Below, one piece after another: positions 38,027-46,448 of a DNA stretch of 64,000 bases (positions are counted from its first letter, which is position 1; the number at the start of each line of letters is the position of its first letter). The notes beneath the pieces are model-generated. The model did no database searches. It was not told where the DNA came from and saw nothing but the letters and a program-made list of their open reading frames with translations. This DNA is from an uncultured Paracoccaceae bacterium (lineage in GTDB: Bacteria; Pseudomonadota; Alphaproteobacteria; Rhodobacterales; Rhodobacteraceae): NCBI GenBank assembly GCA_947503775.1, contig CANNFE010000006.1:182508-246507 (forward strand), written 5' to 3'. The position numbers and the translations under genes were made by a program.

Positions 38027-38811
38027 GCCGCTTCGATCCGGGCCATGGCGTCGATGTCCGGCCCGCGCAAGCTGTGCAACGCGTCGAGAAAGGCGACCTG
38101 AAAGCTGCCCGGCCCATCCGCTTGGCGGGCGGCAACCTCGCCTGCCACGCCGTAATAGGCCAGCGCGGCGACGGTGCCTTCAAAGGCGGGCGCAGCTGCA
38201 GCGAAGGCGCCGACCACGCCCGTGAGCGCGCAGCCCAGAGCGGTCACGCACGGCATCATCGGATCGCCGTTCGAAAGGCGAGCCGACCGCCTGCCATCTG
38301 TGACGAAGTCCACCGGGCCGGTCACGGCAACAACCGCGCCCGACCGGCGCGCCAGATCAAGCGCGCCCTCTTCGGCTACGGCCACCGCGTCGGTCGCATC
38401 CGCGCCCCGGCCCTGCGCGGCGGCGCCTGAGAGGGCCAGGATCTCGGATGCGTTGGCACGGATGATCGTCGGGGACAGATCCAGCAGCCGCGCACCGACC
38501 GTTCGGCGAAGCGCCGTGGCGCCCAGCGCCACGGGATCGAGCACCCAGGGACGGCCACGCTGTCCTGCCGTGCTGGCCGCCAGAACCATGCAGTCGGCCC
38601 ATTCGGTATCGAGCGTGCCGATATTGATCGTCACCGCCGAGGCCAGACCGGCAAACTCCTCCACCTCCTCGCGCGCATGGACCATGGCAGGAGAGGCCCC
38701 TGCAGCGAGCATGACATTGGCCATCACGTTCATTGCGACGAAATTGGTGATGTTCTGCACCAGCGGGGTCGCAGCGCGCATGGCATCCAAGTGCCGGGAG
38801 GGTTGGATCAT
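38023..38811 (-). CDS. thiM: Hydroxyethylthiazole kinase
   Basis: A 262-aa salvage kinase that phosphorylates the thiazole alcohol HET. TPLVQNITNFVAMNVMANVMLA with GASPAM is the family signature; WVLDPVALGATALR and NASEIL follow; CALTGVVGAF holds the catalytic region. Start ATG 38811 is used because the longer frame runs into the riboswitch. First gene of thiM-thiE-thiD-tenA. Confidence 0.94.
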   Translation of the reverse strand: MIQPSRHLDAMRAATPLVQNITNFVAMNVMANVMLAAGASPAMVHAREEVEEFAGLASAVTINIGTLDTEWADCMVLAASTAGQRGRPWVLDPVALGATALRRTVGARLLDLSPTIIRANASEILALSGAAAQGRGADATDAVAVAEEGALDLARRSGAVVAVTGPVDFVTDGRRSARLSNGDPMMPCVTALGCALTGVVGAFAAAAPAFEGTVAALAYYGVAGEVAARQADGPGSFQVAFLDALHSLRGPDIDAMARIEAA

Positions 38812-38869
38812 GTGTGGTCCTCCATCTTTGAACGGAGGACGCGGGACGGCATGGATCACGCCGATCGTC

Positions 38870-38953
38870 GCGCAACTTCCTCCGCCGGTATGAGCCGGGT
38901 CAGGTTCCAAGGGTACGTCTCAACCCGGCCGATGCCGGATGCCCCTGTTGCAC
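38870..38953 (-). promoter_or_regulatory. TPP riboswitch (THI element) of thiMED-tenA
   Basis: Read on the minus strand, the conserved core is present in order: GGGGCATC, GGGTTGAGA, ACCCTTGGAACCTGA, then CCGGCTCATACCGGCG and GAGGAAGTTG. The CTGAGA-type pyrimidine sensor (here TTGAGA) and the ACCTGA pyrophosphate sensor of the thi box are recognisable. It ends about 60 bp before the thiM ATG, which contains no obvious terminator, so control is probably at ribosome access. Confidence 0.93.
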
Positions 38954-38956
38954 CTT

Positions 38957-39269
38957 CCAACGTCGACGGGTTCAGGCGGAATGTCAACGCGGCGAACGGC
39001 CCGATGCGGAGCGCGCGGAGGAGGCGCCTTCACGAGCCTCCGGACGAAAAACGGCTACCATAAGGGGGGGGCGCATCTCAGGAGGCTTGGCCATCTTCAT
39101 AGAAGACAGTCGGCCGGTCCTGAGCCGAGGGCGTTGCCGAACTCTATCCGCCCCGCAGCATCCAAGCCGTTATCTCTTCGCCCGTCAGCCCGTGGATTCG
39201 CTTGCTGATGACCCTGATTTATCCGCTCGATCGCCGTCGGTCGACGCGCATCTGATGGGATGAAATCTC
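38957..39269. other. Intergenic region with no recognised feature
   Basis: About 313 bp between the THI element and tRNA-Thr. No frame has protein-like composition with a ribosome site. It must contain the thi promoter close to 38960-39000 (minus strand) and the 3' trailer of the tRNA. A G-run at 39064-39072 is the only striking stretch. Confidence 0.4.
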
Positions 39270-39344
<75 letters not shown>

Positions 39345-39427
39345 ATCGGTGCGGGGACCTACCTCCAATAGATCAACCGCGCAAGCCCTGACTGGACGCT
39401 TTTTGGCCCGCTTGATAGGGACCTTTC

Positions 39428-39595
39428 ATGAGCCAGAAGAGTTCGTCAAATAAAGCGTCCGCCAGCCAAGAGCCGGCCAAGGCGACTGAAACGGACCGTG
39501 AGGCGCGGCTGAAGGCTGCTCTCAAGGCCAATCTTGCGCGCCGGAAGGCCCAAAAGCGTGCAAGAGGCGATGGGCAAGAGCAGGACGAAGGATAA
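39428..39595 (+). CDS. Small basic hypothetical protein upstream of murA
   Basis: A 55-aa protein from ATG 39428 to TAA 39593-39595. It is hydrophilic, begins MSQKSSSNKASASQEP and ends with a helix rich in K and R (LKAALKANLARRKAQKR), then an acidic tail. Similar small proteins occur just before murA in many Rhodobacterales. Function unknown. It ends 6 bp before the murA ATG, so the two are likely co-transcribed. Confidence 0.7.
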   Translation: MSQKSSSNKASASQEPAKATETDREARLKAALKANLARRKAQKRARGDGQEQDEG

Positions 39596-39601
39596 ACAGA
39601 C

Positions 39602-40867
39602 ATGGATTCGATACTGGTACGCGGCGGCAAGAGCCTGTCGGGGCAAATTCCGATCGCAGGGGCCAAGAATGCCTGTCTGACGCTGATGCCGGCGACGCTG
39701 CTCAGCGAGGAGCCCCTGACGCTGACCAATGCGCCGCGTCTGAGCGATATCAAGACGATGTCGACACTGCTGGAATCGCTCGGGGCCGAAGTGACGTCTA
39801 TGCAGGACGGTAAGGTTCTGGCGATGTCCTCGCACGATATCACGAGCACGCGCGCCGAATACGACATCGTTCGGAAGATGCGCGCCTCTATTCTGGTTCT
39901 GGGGCCGTTATTGGCCCGGTTTGGCGAGGCCACCGTCTCTTTGCCGGGGGGATGCGCGATTGGCGCGCGTCCTGTGGATTTGCATCTGTCTGGGCTTGAA
40001 GCCTTGGGCGCGACGCTGGATCTCGAGGACGGCTATGTTCACGCCAAGGCGGCGGGCGGGCTGAAAGGAGGGCGCGTGCAGCTTGCCTTTGCCAGCGTCG
40101 GCGCGACCGAGAATATCCTGATGGCCGCGACCCTGGCCAAGGGAACGTCGGTCATCGAGAACGCCGCGCGCGAGCCGGAAATCGTCGATCTGGCCCGATG
40201 CCTTCGCGCGATGGGGGCCCAGATCGACGGCGAGGGAAGCTCGACGATCACCGTGCAGGGGGTCGACCGGCTTCATGGGGCGACCCACCAGGTCGTCACG
40301 GACCGGATCGAGCTTGGAACCTACATGCTGGCGCCCGCCTTTGCGGGCGGGGAAGTCGAATGCCTGGGCGGGCGGATCGAGCTGGTCGAAGCCTTCGTCG
40401 ACAAGATCCGCGCCGCCGGGCTCGAGGTGACCGAGACGGAGCACGGTCTCAAAGTTGCACGCGCCAACGGACGCGTCCGCGCCGTCGATGTCACGACCGA
40501 GCCGTTTCCTGGCTTTCCGACGGACCTTCAGGCGCAGATGATGGCGATGCTTTGCCTTGCCGAGGGGACCAGCACGCTGGAAGAGAAGATCTTCGAGAAC
40601 CGGTTCATGCATGCGCCCGAGCTTCAGCGGATGGGAGCCAAGATCGATGTGCGCGGAGGCACGGCCAAGGTCACGGGGGTCGACAACCTGCGCGGCGCGC
40701 CGGTCATGGCGACGGATCTCAGGGCATCGGTGTCGCTGATCCTCGCCGGTCTCGCGGCAGAGGGGGAAACCCGCGTGAACCGGGTCTATCATCTGGATCG
40801 CGGATACGAGAATGTAGAGCGCAAGCTGGGGGCCCTGGGGGCGGATATCGAACGGATCAGTGAATGA
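39602..40867 (+). CDS. murA: UDP-N-acetylglucosamine 1-carboxyvinyltransferase
   Basis: A 421-aa enzyme of the first committed step of peptidoglycan synthesis, adding enolpyruvate from PEP to UDP-GlcNAc. [19 protein letters not shown] at the start, the active-site loop [15 protein letters not shown] with the catalytic cysteine at about residue 118 (the fosfomycin target), and [12 protein letters not shown] are intact. The stop overlaps the DUF2948 gene (ATGA). Confidence 0.96.
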   Translation: MDSILVRGGKSLSGQIPIAGAKNACLTLMPATLLSEEPLTLTNAPRLSDIKTMSTLLESLGAEVTSMQDGKVLAMSSHDITSTRAEYDIVRKMRASILVLGPLLARFGEATVSLPGGCAIGARPVDLHLSGLEALGATLDLEDGYVHAKAAGGLKGGRVQLAFASVGATENILMAATLAKGTSVIENAAREPEIVDLARCLRAMGAQIDGEGSSTITVQGVDRLHGATHQVVTDRIELGTYMLAPAFAGGEVECLGGRIELVEAFVDKIRAAGLEVTETEHGLKVARANGRVRAVDVTTEPFPGFPTDLQAQMMAMLCLAEGTSTLEEKIFENRFMHAPELQRMGAKIDVRGGTAKVTGVDNLRGAPVMATDLRASVSLILAGLAAEGETRVNRVYHLDRGYENVERKLGALGADIERISE

Positions 40868-41337
40868 CGGATGCGAGTTTTGCCGACGGTGCCGAAAAAC
40901 CGCTTAGGCTTGTGGCGCGGGACAGCGGGGATCTGGAAGTCATCTCCTCGCTTTTGCAGGACGCCGTCTTTCCAGCCGAGGAAATGCTCTGGAAGGCGTC
41001 CGAGCGGCGTTTTGCCATCCTTCTCAATCGGTTCCGCTGGGAAGATAAACCGGCTGCCGAACGGCGCGGCCGCGATTTTGAGCGGGTGCAGGCCGTTCTT
41101 GCATTCGAGGATGTGACCGGCGTCGCCTCCCAAGGTGTGGTGAGAGATGCCGATACGATCCTGTCGCTTTTGACGATCGAGTTCGAGCCGGGCGCGGATG
41201 GGACAGGCGCGGTTCTCCTGACATTGGCCGGGGACGGTGCGATCCGGATCGAGGTCGAGGCGCTTGAAGTGCTGCTGCGCGACGTGACGCGGCCTTATCG
41301 CGCGCCCTCCCGGAAGGCGCCGGAGCATGACGTTTGA
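40864..41337 (+). CDS. DUF2948 family protein
   Basis: A 157-aa soluble protein. [21 protein letters not shown], the [14 protein letters not shown] stretch and [19 protein letters not shown] are the family landmarks. DUF2948 proteins are found next to murA or hisD in alphaproteobacteria and have no known function. It overlaps murA upstream and the acetyltransferase gene downstream by 11 bp, so the genes form one translation-coupled string. Confidence 0.87.
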   Translation: MTDASFADGAEKPLRLVARDSGDLEVISSLLQDAVFPAEEMLWKASERRFAILLNRFRWEDKPAAERRGRDFERVQAVLAFEDVTGVASQGVVRDADTILSLLTIEFEPGADGTGAVLLTLAGDGAIRIEVEALEVLLRDVTRPYRAPSRKAPEHDV

Positions 41338-41836
41338 GATCCGGACGCTCGGGCCGGAGGATCTTGCGGACTGGCGCTCGATCCGGCTGGAGGCGCTCGA
41401 GACTGTTCCCGAAGCCTTTCTGACGACCTACGCGGAAGAGCGGGCGCGGACGGATGAAGACGTTGCCGACTTTCTGACCGCTGGCACCATCCGCGGCGCG
41501 TTTGCCAAGGCTGAATTGGCGGCGGTCGTCGCCTTCATCCCGCACAAACGGACGGCTTGCCGTCACAGGGCCGAGATCGGTGCTTTCTACGCCAGGCCCG
41601 ACCATCGCAGGGCAGCTGTCTCGCGGGTCTTGTTCGACTGCGTCATTCAAGAGGCGAGAGAACGTGATTTTCTTCAGCTCGAGCTTTATGTCGCCGAAGA
41701 CAACACGCGCGCGATCCGGTTCTACGAACGCTACGGTTTCAAGTGGCAAGGTCGCGTGCCCCGCGCCGTCAGGCTAGGGGATCGGTGGCAGGACGATCAT
41801 TTCTATGTGCTGACGCTGACGCAAGGCGCGCCTTGA
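41327..41836 (+). CDS. GNAT-family N-acetyltransferase
   Basis: A 169-aa acetyltransferase. IRTLGPEDLADWRSIRLEAL is the N-terminal strand-helix; AEIGAFYARPDHRRAAVSRVLFDCVIQEA is the acetyl-CoA motif A; LELYVAEDNTRAIRFYERYGFKWQGRVPRAV is motif B. In place of the usual Q/R-x-x-G-x-G/A pyrophosphate loop it reads DHRRAAVS, a degenerate form. Substrate unknown. It sits between DUF2948 and hisD. Confidence 0.86.
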   Translation: MTFEIRTLGPEDLADWRSIRLEALETVPEAFLTTYAEERARTDEDVADFLTAGTIRGAFAKAELAAVVAFIPHKRTACRHRAEIGAFYARPDHRRAAVSRVLFDCVIQEARERDFLQLELYVAEDNTRAIRFYERYGFKWQGRVPRAVRLGDRWQDDHFYVLTLTQGAP

Positions 41837-41867
41837 GCCGCCGATGGCGCGCGGGTAAGAGCGGATC

Positions 41868-43169
41868 ATGCCTCAGTTTCTTTACGCCGACGCCCCTGAC
41901 TTCGAGACTGCCTTTACCGGGCTGCTGACCGCCAAGCGCGAGGACAGCCCCGATGTCGATGATGCTGTCGCGGCGATCATCGCCGATGTGCGCGCGCGCG
42001 GTGACGCGGCTGTGATCGAGCTGACCTTGAAATTCGATCGGCTCGATCTGACCTCCGCAACGCTCGCCTTCACGCCGGCCGAGATCGACGCCGAAGTGGC
42101 CAAGGTCGGCAAAGAGGATCGCGCGGCGCTTGATCTGGCCGCAGAGCGGATCGAGGCCTATCACGGACGGCAGATGCCCCCAAACGAAAGCTGGGTGGAT
42201 GACACGGGCGCGCGGCTGGGTTGGCGATGGGGCGCTGTGGATGCGGCTGGCCTCTATGTGCCGGGGGGGCTGGCGAGCTATCCCTCGAGCGTCTTGATGA
42301 ATGCGATCCCGGCGCGGGTCGCTGGCGTTGCGCGCGTTGCAATGTGCTGCCCGACGCCCGATGGCGCGGTCAATCCGCTGGTTCTGGCGGCGGCGCGGAT
42401 CTCGGGGGTCGAGACGGTGTACCGGATGGGCGGCGCGCAGGCGATTGCAGCGCTGGCCTATGGCACCCAGACCGTCCGGGCGGTCGATAAGATCACCGGG
42501 CCGGGCAACGCCTATGTGGCTGCGGCCAAGCGGCGTGTCTTCGGCAAGGTCGGGATCGACATGATTGCCGGGCCGTCCGAAGTGCTGGTGATTGCCGATG
42601 AGACCGCCGATGCGGACTGGATCGCGCTCGATCTGTTGAGCCAGGCCGAACATGACGAGAGCGCGCAATCGATCCTGATCACGACCGACGCAGCCTTGGG
42701 GAAGGCCGTGGGCGCCGCGGTGGATCGGCATCTGAAGACCCTGCAGCGCAGGGCGATTGCGGGGGCCAGTTGGCGCGATTTCGGGGCGATCATCGTCGTG
42801 CGCGATCTTGAGGAGGCGGCCCGGCTCTCGGACCGGATCGCGCCGGAGCATCTTGAGCTCTGCGTCGAGGATCCCGATGCGCTCGCCGAGCGGATCACCC
42901 ATGCGGGCGCGATCTTCATCGGATCGTGGACGCCCGAAGCCGTCGGGGATTATGTCGGCGGTCCAAACCATGTCTTGCCCACCGCGCGATCGGCGCGCTT
43001 TTCCAGCGGTCTGTCCGTGCTCGATTTCCTCAAGCGAACGACATTGGCGCGAATGACGCCGGAAAGCCTTGGCGCCATCGGACCGGCGGCGGAGAGACTG
43101 GCGCAGTCCGAAAGCCTGGAGGCCCACGGGCTGAGCGTGCGCGCGCGGCTCGACAGGGTGAACCGATGA
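41868..43169 (+). CDS. hisD: Histidinol dehydrogenase
   Basis: A 433-aa NAD- and zinc-dependent enzyme making L-histidine from L-histidinol. The signature LYVPGGLASYPSSVLM, VDKITGPGNAYVAAAKR, IAGPSEVLVIAD, LLSQAEHDESAQSIL and LEDPDALAERI-type region (LCVEDPDALAERI) are present. Its overlap with the UPF0262 gene is 4 bp. This hisD-UPF0262 pair is typical of Rhodobacterales. Confidence 0.95.
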   Translation: MPQFLYADAPDFETAFTGLLTAKREDSPDVDDAVAAIIADVRARGDAAVIELTLKFDRLDLTSATLAFTPAEIDAEVAKVGKEDRAALDLAAERIEAYHGRQMPPNESWVDDTGARLGWRWGAVDAAGLYVPGGLASYPSSVLMNAIPARVAGVARVAMCCPTPDGAVNPLVLAAARISGVETVYRMGGAQAIAALAYGTQTVRAVDKITGPGNAYVAAAKRRVFGKVGIDMIAGPSEVLVIADETADADWIALDLLSQAEHDESAQSILITTDAALGKAVGAAVDRHLKTLQRRAIAGASWRDFGAIIVVRDLEEAARLSDRIAPEHLELCVEDPDALAERITHAGAIFIGSWTPEAVGDYVGGPNHVLPTARSARFSSGLSVLDFLKRTTLARMTPESLGAIGPAAERLAQSESLEAHGLSVRARLDRVNR

Positions 43170-43645
43170 GCCGGCTTGTCGATATCGCGCTCGATGACAA
43201 GGCGCTGCCGCCGCCGACGCCCGAGATCGAGCAGGAGCGGCAGGTCGCGATCTTCGATCTGCTGGAAAACAACAGTTTTGCCCTGATCGGGCGGGACGGC
43301 AGAGAGGTGCATCCGGGGCCTTACCGGATGGGACTTGCAATCCGCGATCAGCGCCTGGTCTTTGATCTTTCCGATGAAGGCGGAGCTCCGGCGGGTGCCT
43401 TTCACCTGTCGCTGGGCCCGTTCCGGCAGGTGGTGAAGGACTATTTCCAGATCTGCGAGAGTTACTTCGAGGCGGTCAAGACGCTGCCGCCCAGCCAGAT
43501 CGAAACCATCGATATGGCCAGGCGCGGGATCCACAATGAAGGCGCGCGCATCCTTCAGGAGCGGCTGGAAGGGAAAGCCAAGGTCGATGAGGATACGGCG
43601 CGGCGGCTTTTTACCCTGATCTGCGTCCTGCACTTCGGGGGCTGA
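43166..43645 (+). CDS. UPF0262 family protein
   Basis: A 159-aa protein matching the alphaproteobacterial UPF0262 family: RLVDIALDDKALPPPTPEIEQER, FALIGRDGREVHPGPYRMGLAI, LSLGPFRQVVKDYFQICESY and ETIDMARRGIHNEGARIL. No catalytic motif is known. Starts at ATG 43166 inside the hisD stop, followed 2 bp later by the phosphatase-like gene. Confidence 0.9.
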   Translation: MSRLVDIALDDKALPPPTPEIEQERQVAIFDLLENNSFALIGRDGREVHPGPYRMGLAIRDQRLVFDLSDEGGAPAGAFHLSLGPFRQVVKDYFQICESYFEAVKTLPPSQIETIDMARRGIHNEGARILQERLEGKAKVDEDTARRLFTLICVLHFGG

Positions 43646-43647
43646 GG

Positions 43648-44103
43648 GTGAAACGGCAGCTTCCCCAATCGGTCCTTTTCTGCTGCGATCACAATTCCAT
43701 CCGCTCGCCCATGGCCGAAGGCATCATGAAAAAGCTCTATGGCACGAGCTGTTACATCCAGTCGGCAGGGGTCTTCAACGATATGGAGATCGATGGATTT
43801 GCCGTCGCGGTCTGCGAGGAGATTGGGGTCGAGCTGTCGCGCCATCGCTCGCGCAGCTTCGACGAAATGGAGCAGTGGGGCGATGATCTCAGCTCGTTCG
43901 ACACGGTCATCGCGCTATCCCCCGCCAGCCAGCGTCGGGCGCTGGATCTGACGCGCAGCCATCACGTCGAGGTCGAATACTGGCCGATCCTCGATCCGTC
44001 GGGTCTCGGCGACCGGCGGGAAGACAAGCTAAGAAGCTATCGGCAAAGCCGCGACCAGATCCTGAAACGGCTTGAGGATCGCTGGATAAAGCCCGAGAGC
44101 TAA
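43648..44103 (+). CDS. Low-molecular-weight phosphotyrosine phosphatase-like protein
   Basis: A 151-aa protein with the P-loop C-x5-R in SVLFCCDHNSIRSPMAEGI, which is typical of the LMW-PTP/arsenate reductase fold. The C-terminal aspartate that would act as general acid lies in WPILDPSG. Known functions range from tyrosine phosphatase to arsenate reductase; the lack of the arsenate-specific cysteines argues for phosphatase-like. GTG 43648 start. A terminator follows at 44109. Confidence 0.85.
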   Translation: MKRQLPQSVLFCCDHNSIRSPMAEGIMKKLYGTSCYIQSAGVFNDMEIDGFAVAVCEEIGVELSRHRSRSFDEMEQWGDDLSSFDTVIALSPASQRRALDLTRSHHVEVEYWPILDPSGLGDRREDKLRSYRQSRDQILKRLEDRWIKPES

Positions 44104-44108
44104 ATGAA

Positions 44109-44136
44109 AAAGGGCCGCTCCGAAGAGCGACCCTTT
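44109..44136. terminator. Bidirectional terminator between convergent genes
   Basis: AAAGGGCCGCTC and GAGCGACCCTTT form a 12-bp stem with one C-A mismatch around a CGAA tetraloop. It lies between the phosphatase-like gene and the convergent PRC-barrel gene, with A residues before and T residues after, so it can serve both strands. Confidence 0.75.
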
Positions 44137-44153
44137 GACAGAGTTTAGATCAC

Positions 44154-45611
44154 TTACTGACCTTCGTAGCTTGGCTGCGATTCAAGCTCTTCGCGGCTCG
44201 CATCGACATAGACGCGCAGGTCGCCGCCGTCTTCGTTGCGCAGGAAGGCCATCTGGCCTGCCTCAACCGCTACGGGCTTTTCGCCGAGGCCCAGGAAGCC
44301 GCCGACATCGACGATCGCGCGGTCAAGATCACCGGCATTGCTCAGAACAAGCTCGCCGATTTCACCGATATTTTCGTCATTGATGTCAAAGACCGAGGCG
44401 CCGGTCAGCGTGCTGACTTCGATCTCGGTCGCGGGGATGGTCTGATAGCCCTCACGCTCGATGGTCGGACCTTCGGCGACCATTTCGGTCTCTTCGGTCT
44501 GCATCGTAGTTGTGTCGGCTTCGGCCGTCTCAGCGTCGCCTTCGGTGATCAGCTGACCGGCTTCTGCCGTTTCTGTCTGGCCGTCCGTCATCAGCGGCGC
44601 TGCGTCGGTTTCGGTCGCATTGGCCTGCTGCATTTCGGCTTCGCTGCTGTCGCCTTCGCCGAAGTCGCGCATGGTGACGATGATGTCGCCTTGTTGCTCG
44701 AAATTGACGGTCGGCTCACCGGTAGAGCTGAACTGGACGTTCGGTTCAGCGGCCTCGAAGGTGACGCTTGGCTCGGCGCGGGTGATCTGCACGTTGCCCT
44801 GACCTTCGGTCTCGGTCTCTTCGTAGATCACGGTCGGATCGCTCGTGGCCATGTTGATCTGTGCGTTGGTTGTCGCACGCGGCTCGCGCACCTCACCTGC
44901 GGCATAGGTCTCGCCAGACGCGCCATCCTGCACCTGAATACCCTGGCTGCCTTCGGCGTTATTAGCGGTGCGCAGTTCAAGGTTCACGGTCGGCGGTGCC
45001 TGATTGACGGTGATCTGCGGCTCGGCCTGACGGATCTCGACCTCAGGACGGGCGGAGGCCACGTTCACACCGGGCTCGGGCATCGTAATGATGATCTCGG
45101 GCGCGGCCTGCGTGATGGTGATCGTCGGCTGCGGCATCTCGACATTGATCTCGGGCGCCTGCTGGCGGACGAGGATCTCAGCCCCTTGCTCTTCGACCGT
45201 GACGGCGGGCTCGGCGGAGGAGATCACAACTTCGGTGTCGCCCTGCTCGATATCGACCTGTGGAGCGTCCTGCTCGAGAAAGACCATCCCCTCGACGACG
45301 CGCTCGTCCTCAAGCGTGACGGTCAGCTGATCGGTCTCTGCGAGGCGGGCCGCATCCGTGTCCATCGTTTCGGTCTGGGCTTCCGCTTCGACGAGAGCCG
45401 TCACTTCGACCAGCACGACTTCGCAATCGGCGGCGACGTCGGACTGGGCGATACGCAGCACGTCATCGGGCGTGCGTTCGCTATTCTCGGGGAACCCGTT
45501 TTCGGCGATCTGCATGAGATCCTGGCAAACCTGCTCCTGCTGAGCAAAGGCAGGCACTGCCGCCATCGGAACGGTCAGCGCGGTTGAGAGAAGGAGGCGA
45601 CGAAGTGTCAT
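44154..45611 (-). CDS. Secreted PRC-barrel protein with a valine/isoleucine-proline repeat domain
   Basis: A 485-aa acidic exported protein: signal peptide residues 1-24 (ending VPAFAQ), then a region at about 110-215 of short repeats of the form Q-x-P-x-I-x-V or E-P-x-V-x-V (PEINVEMPQPTITIT, PEVEIRQAEPQITVN, PPTVNLEL), further P-T-V-x-F and P-N-V-x-F units to about 310, a glutamate/threonine-rich linker, and a C-terminal PRC-barrel (IGEIGELVLSNAGDLDRAIVDVGG). The repeats predict stacked beta strands. Ribosome site AAAGGA precedes ATG 45611. Homologues are common in Rhodobacterales; function unknown, possibly envelope-associated. Confidence 0.85.
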   Translation of the reverse strand: MTLRRLLLSTALTVPMAAVPAFAQQEQVCQDLMQIAENGFPENSERTPDDVLRIAQSDVAADCEVVLVEVTALVEAEAQTETMDTDAARLAETDQLTVTLEDERVVEGMVFLEQDAPQVDIEQGDTEVVISSAEPAVTVEEQGAEILVRQQAPEINVEMPQPTITITQAAPEIIITMPEPGVNVASARPEVEIRQAEPQITVNQAPPTVNLELRTANNAEGSQGIQVQDGASGETYAAGEVREPRATTNAQINMATSDPTVIYEETETEGQGNVQITRAEPSVTFEAAEPNVQFSSTGEPTVNFEQQGDIIVTMRDFGEGDSSEAEMQQANATETDAAPLMTDGQTETAEAGQLITEGDAETAEADTTTMQTEETEMVAEGPTIEREGYQTIPATEIEVSTLTGASVFDINDENIGEIGELVLSNAGDLDRAIVDVGGFLGLGEKPVAVEAGQMAFLRNEDGGDLRVYVDASREELESQPSYEGQ

Positions 45612-45734
45612 AGCATATCCTTTTGTTGAAAGGTGATGCCCGCAAACAGATCTACGACGTCAAACGTTCCGACATAATTTTAACATATTTTGCGATCCCC
45701 GCCGATAGCGGGTCAACGCGCGGCGCTTGTTCCC

Positions 45735-46448
45735 TCAGCTTTGGGCAACGGCAATATCGACGCCGTCGATCTGGCTGCGATCTTCGCGATAGGCCGATGC
45801 CGCCTCGACCAGCGCTGCAAAGATCCGGCGTTGCCGGCGTGCGTAAAATAGGTGTTCGGGATGCCATTGAACGCCCAGCATGAACGGATCGCGGATCCGC
45901 TCGATCCCTTGGATCATGCCGCCCTCGTCGCGGGCGGCGACCCGAAGGCCGCGACCGAGCGTGTTGACGGCTTGCGAATGCAGCGCGTTCACCTTCATCG
46001 GAGCGGGTCCGACAAGTCCCGCGAGCCGGGTTCCATCTTCGACAGTGACCGTCTTGCGGGGCAGGACGGTCTTGTACTTGCGCGACCCGAAGGTCTTGTA
46101 GGCGTCCTGATCCAGATCGCCGCCCAGGACCACATTGAGCATCTGACTGCCCCGGCAGATCCCCAGAAGGGGCGTATTGGACGTCCAGGCATGTTCGATG
46201 ATCTGCTTTTCGAGGGCATCGCGTGCTGGATCGAGCCGCGCAGAGGTCACGAGTTCTGAACCGTAGAGATCCGGTGAGATATCATCTCCTCCGCCCACGA
46301 TCACGCCATCGACGGCATCCACGTCGATCTCGCGATCCGATTGCCAACGAACGGCGCGGCCTCCGGCAAGCCAGACATTGAAAGCGACAAGCGGAAAGAT
46401 ACGCCAGCCGGATCGCTGGGACACGGTCACGCCGATGATGGGTTTCAT
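45735..46448 (-). CDS. Gamma-glutamyl-gamma-aminobutyrate hydrolase-like protein (peptidase C26)
   Basis: A 237-aa class I glutamine-amidotransferase-like hydrolase. GVIVGGGDDISPDLYG, NTPLLGICRGSQMLNVVLGG with the nucleophile cysteine, and FMLGVQWHPEHL with the catalytic His-x-Glu are intact. Members such as PuuD cleave gamma-glutamyl amide bonds. It is coupled (ATGA) to the amidoligase gene upstream; a ligase and a matching hydrolase side by side suggest a small amide-linked metabolite or peptide tag. Confidence 0.88.
   Translation of the reverse strand: MKPIIGVTVSQRSGWRIFPLVAFNVWLAGGRAVRWQSDREIDVDAVDGVIVGGGDDISPDLYGSELVTSARLDPARDALEKQIIEHAWTSNTPLLGICRGSQMLNVVLGGDLDQDAYKTFGSRKYKTVLPRKTVTVEDGTRLAGLVGPAPMKVNALHSQAVNTLGRGLRVAARDEGGMIQGIERIRDPFMLGVQWHPEHLFYARRQRRIFAALVEAASAYREDRSQIDGVDIAVAQS

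Noticed and set aside
44154-45611. Repeated short DNA patterns suggesting a CRISPR-like array
   Set aside because: The repeats are at protein level in a single open frame with variable spacing; no constant direct repeats or spacers. No CRISPR array is visible anywhere in the window.
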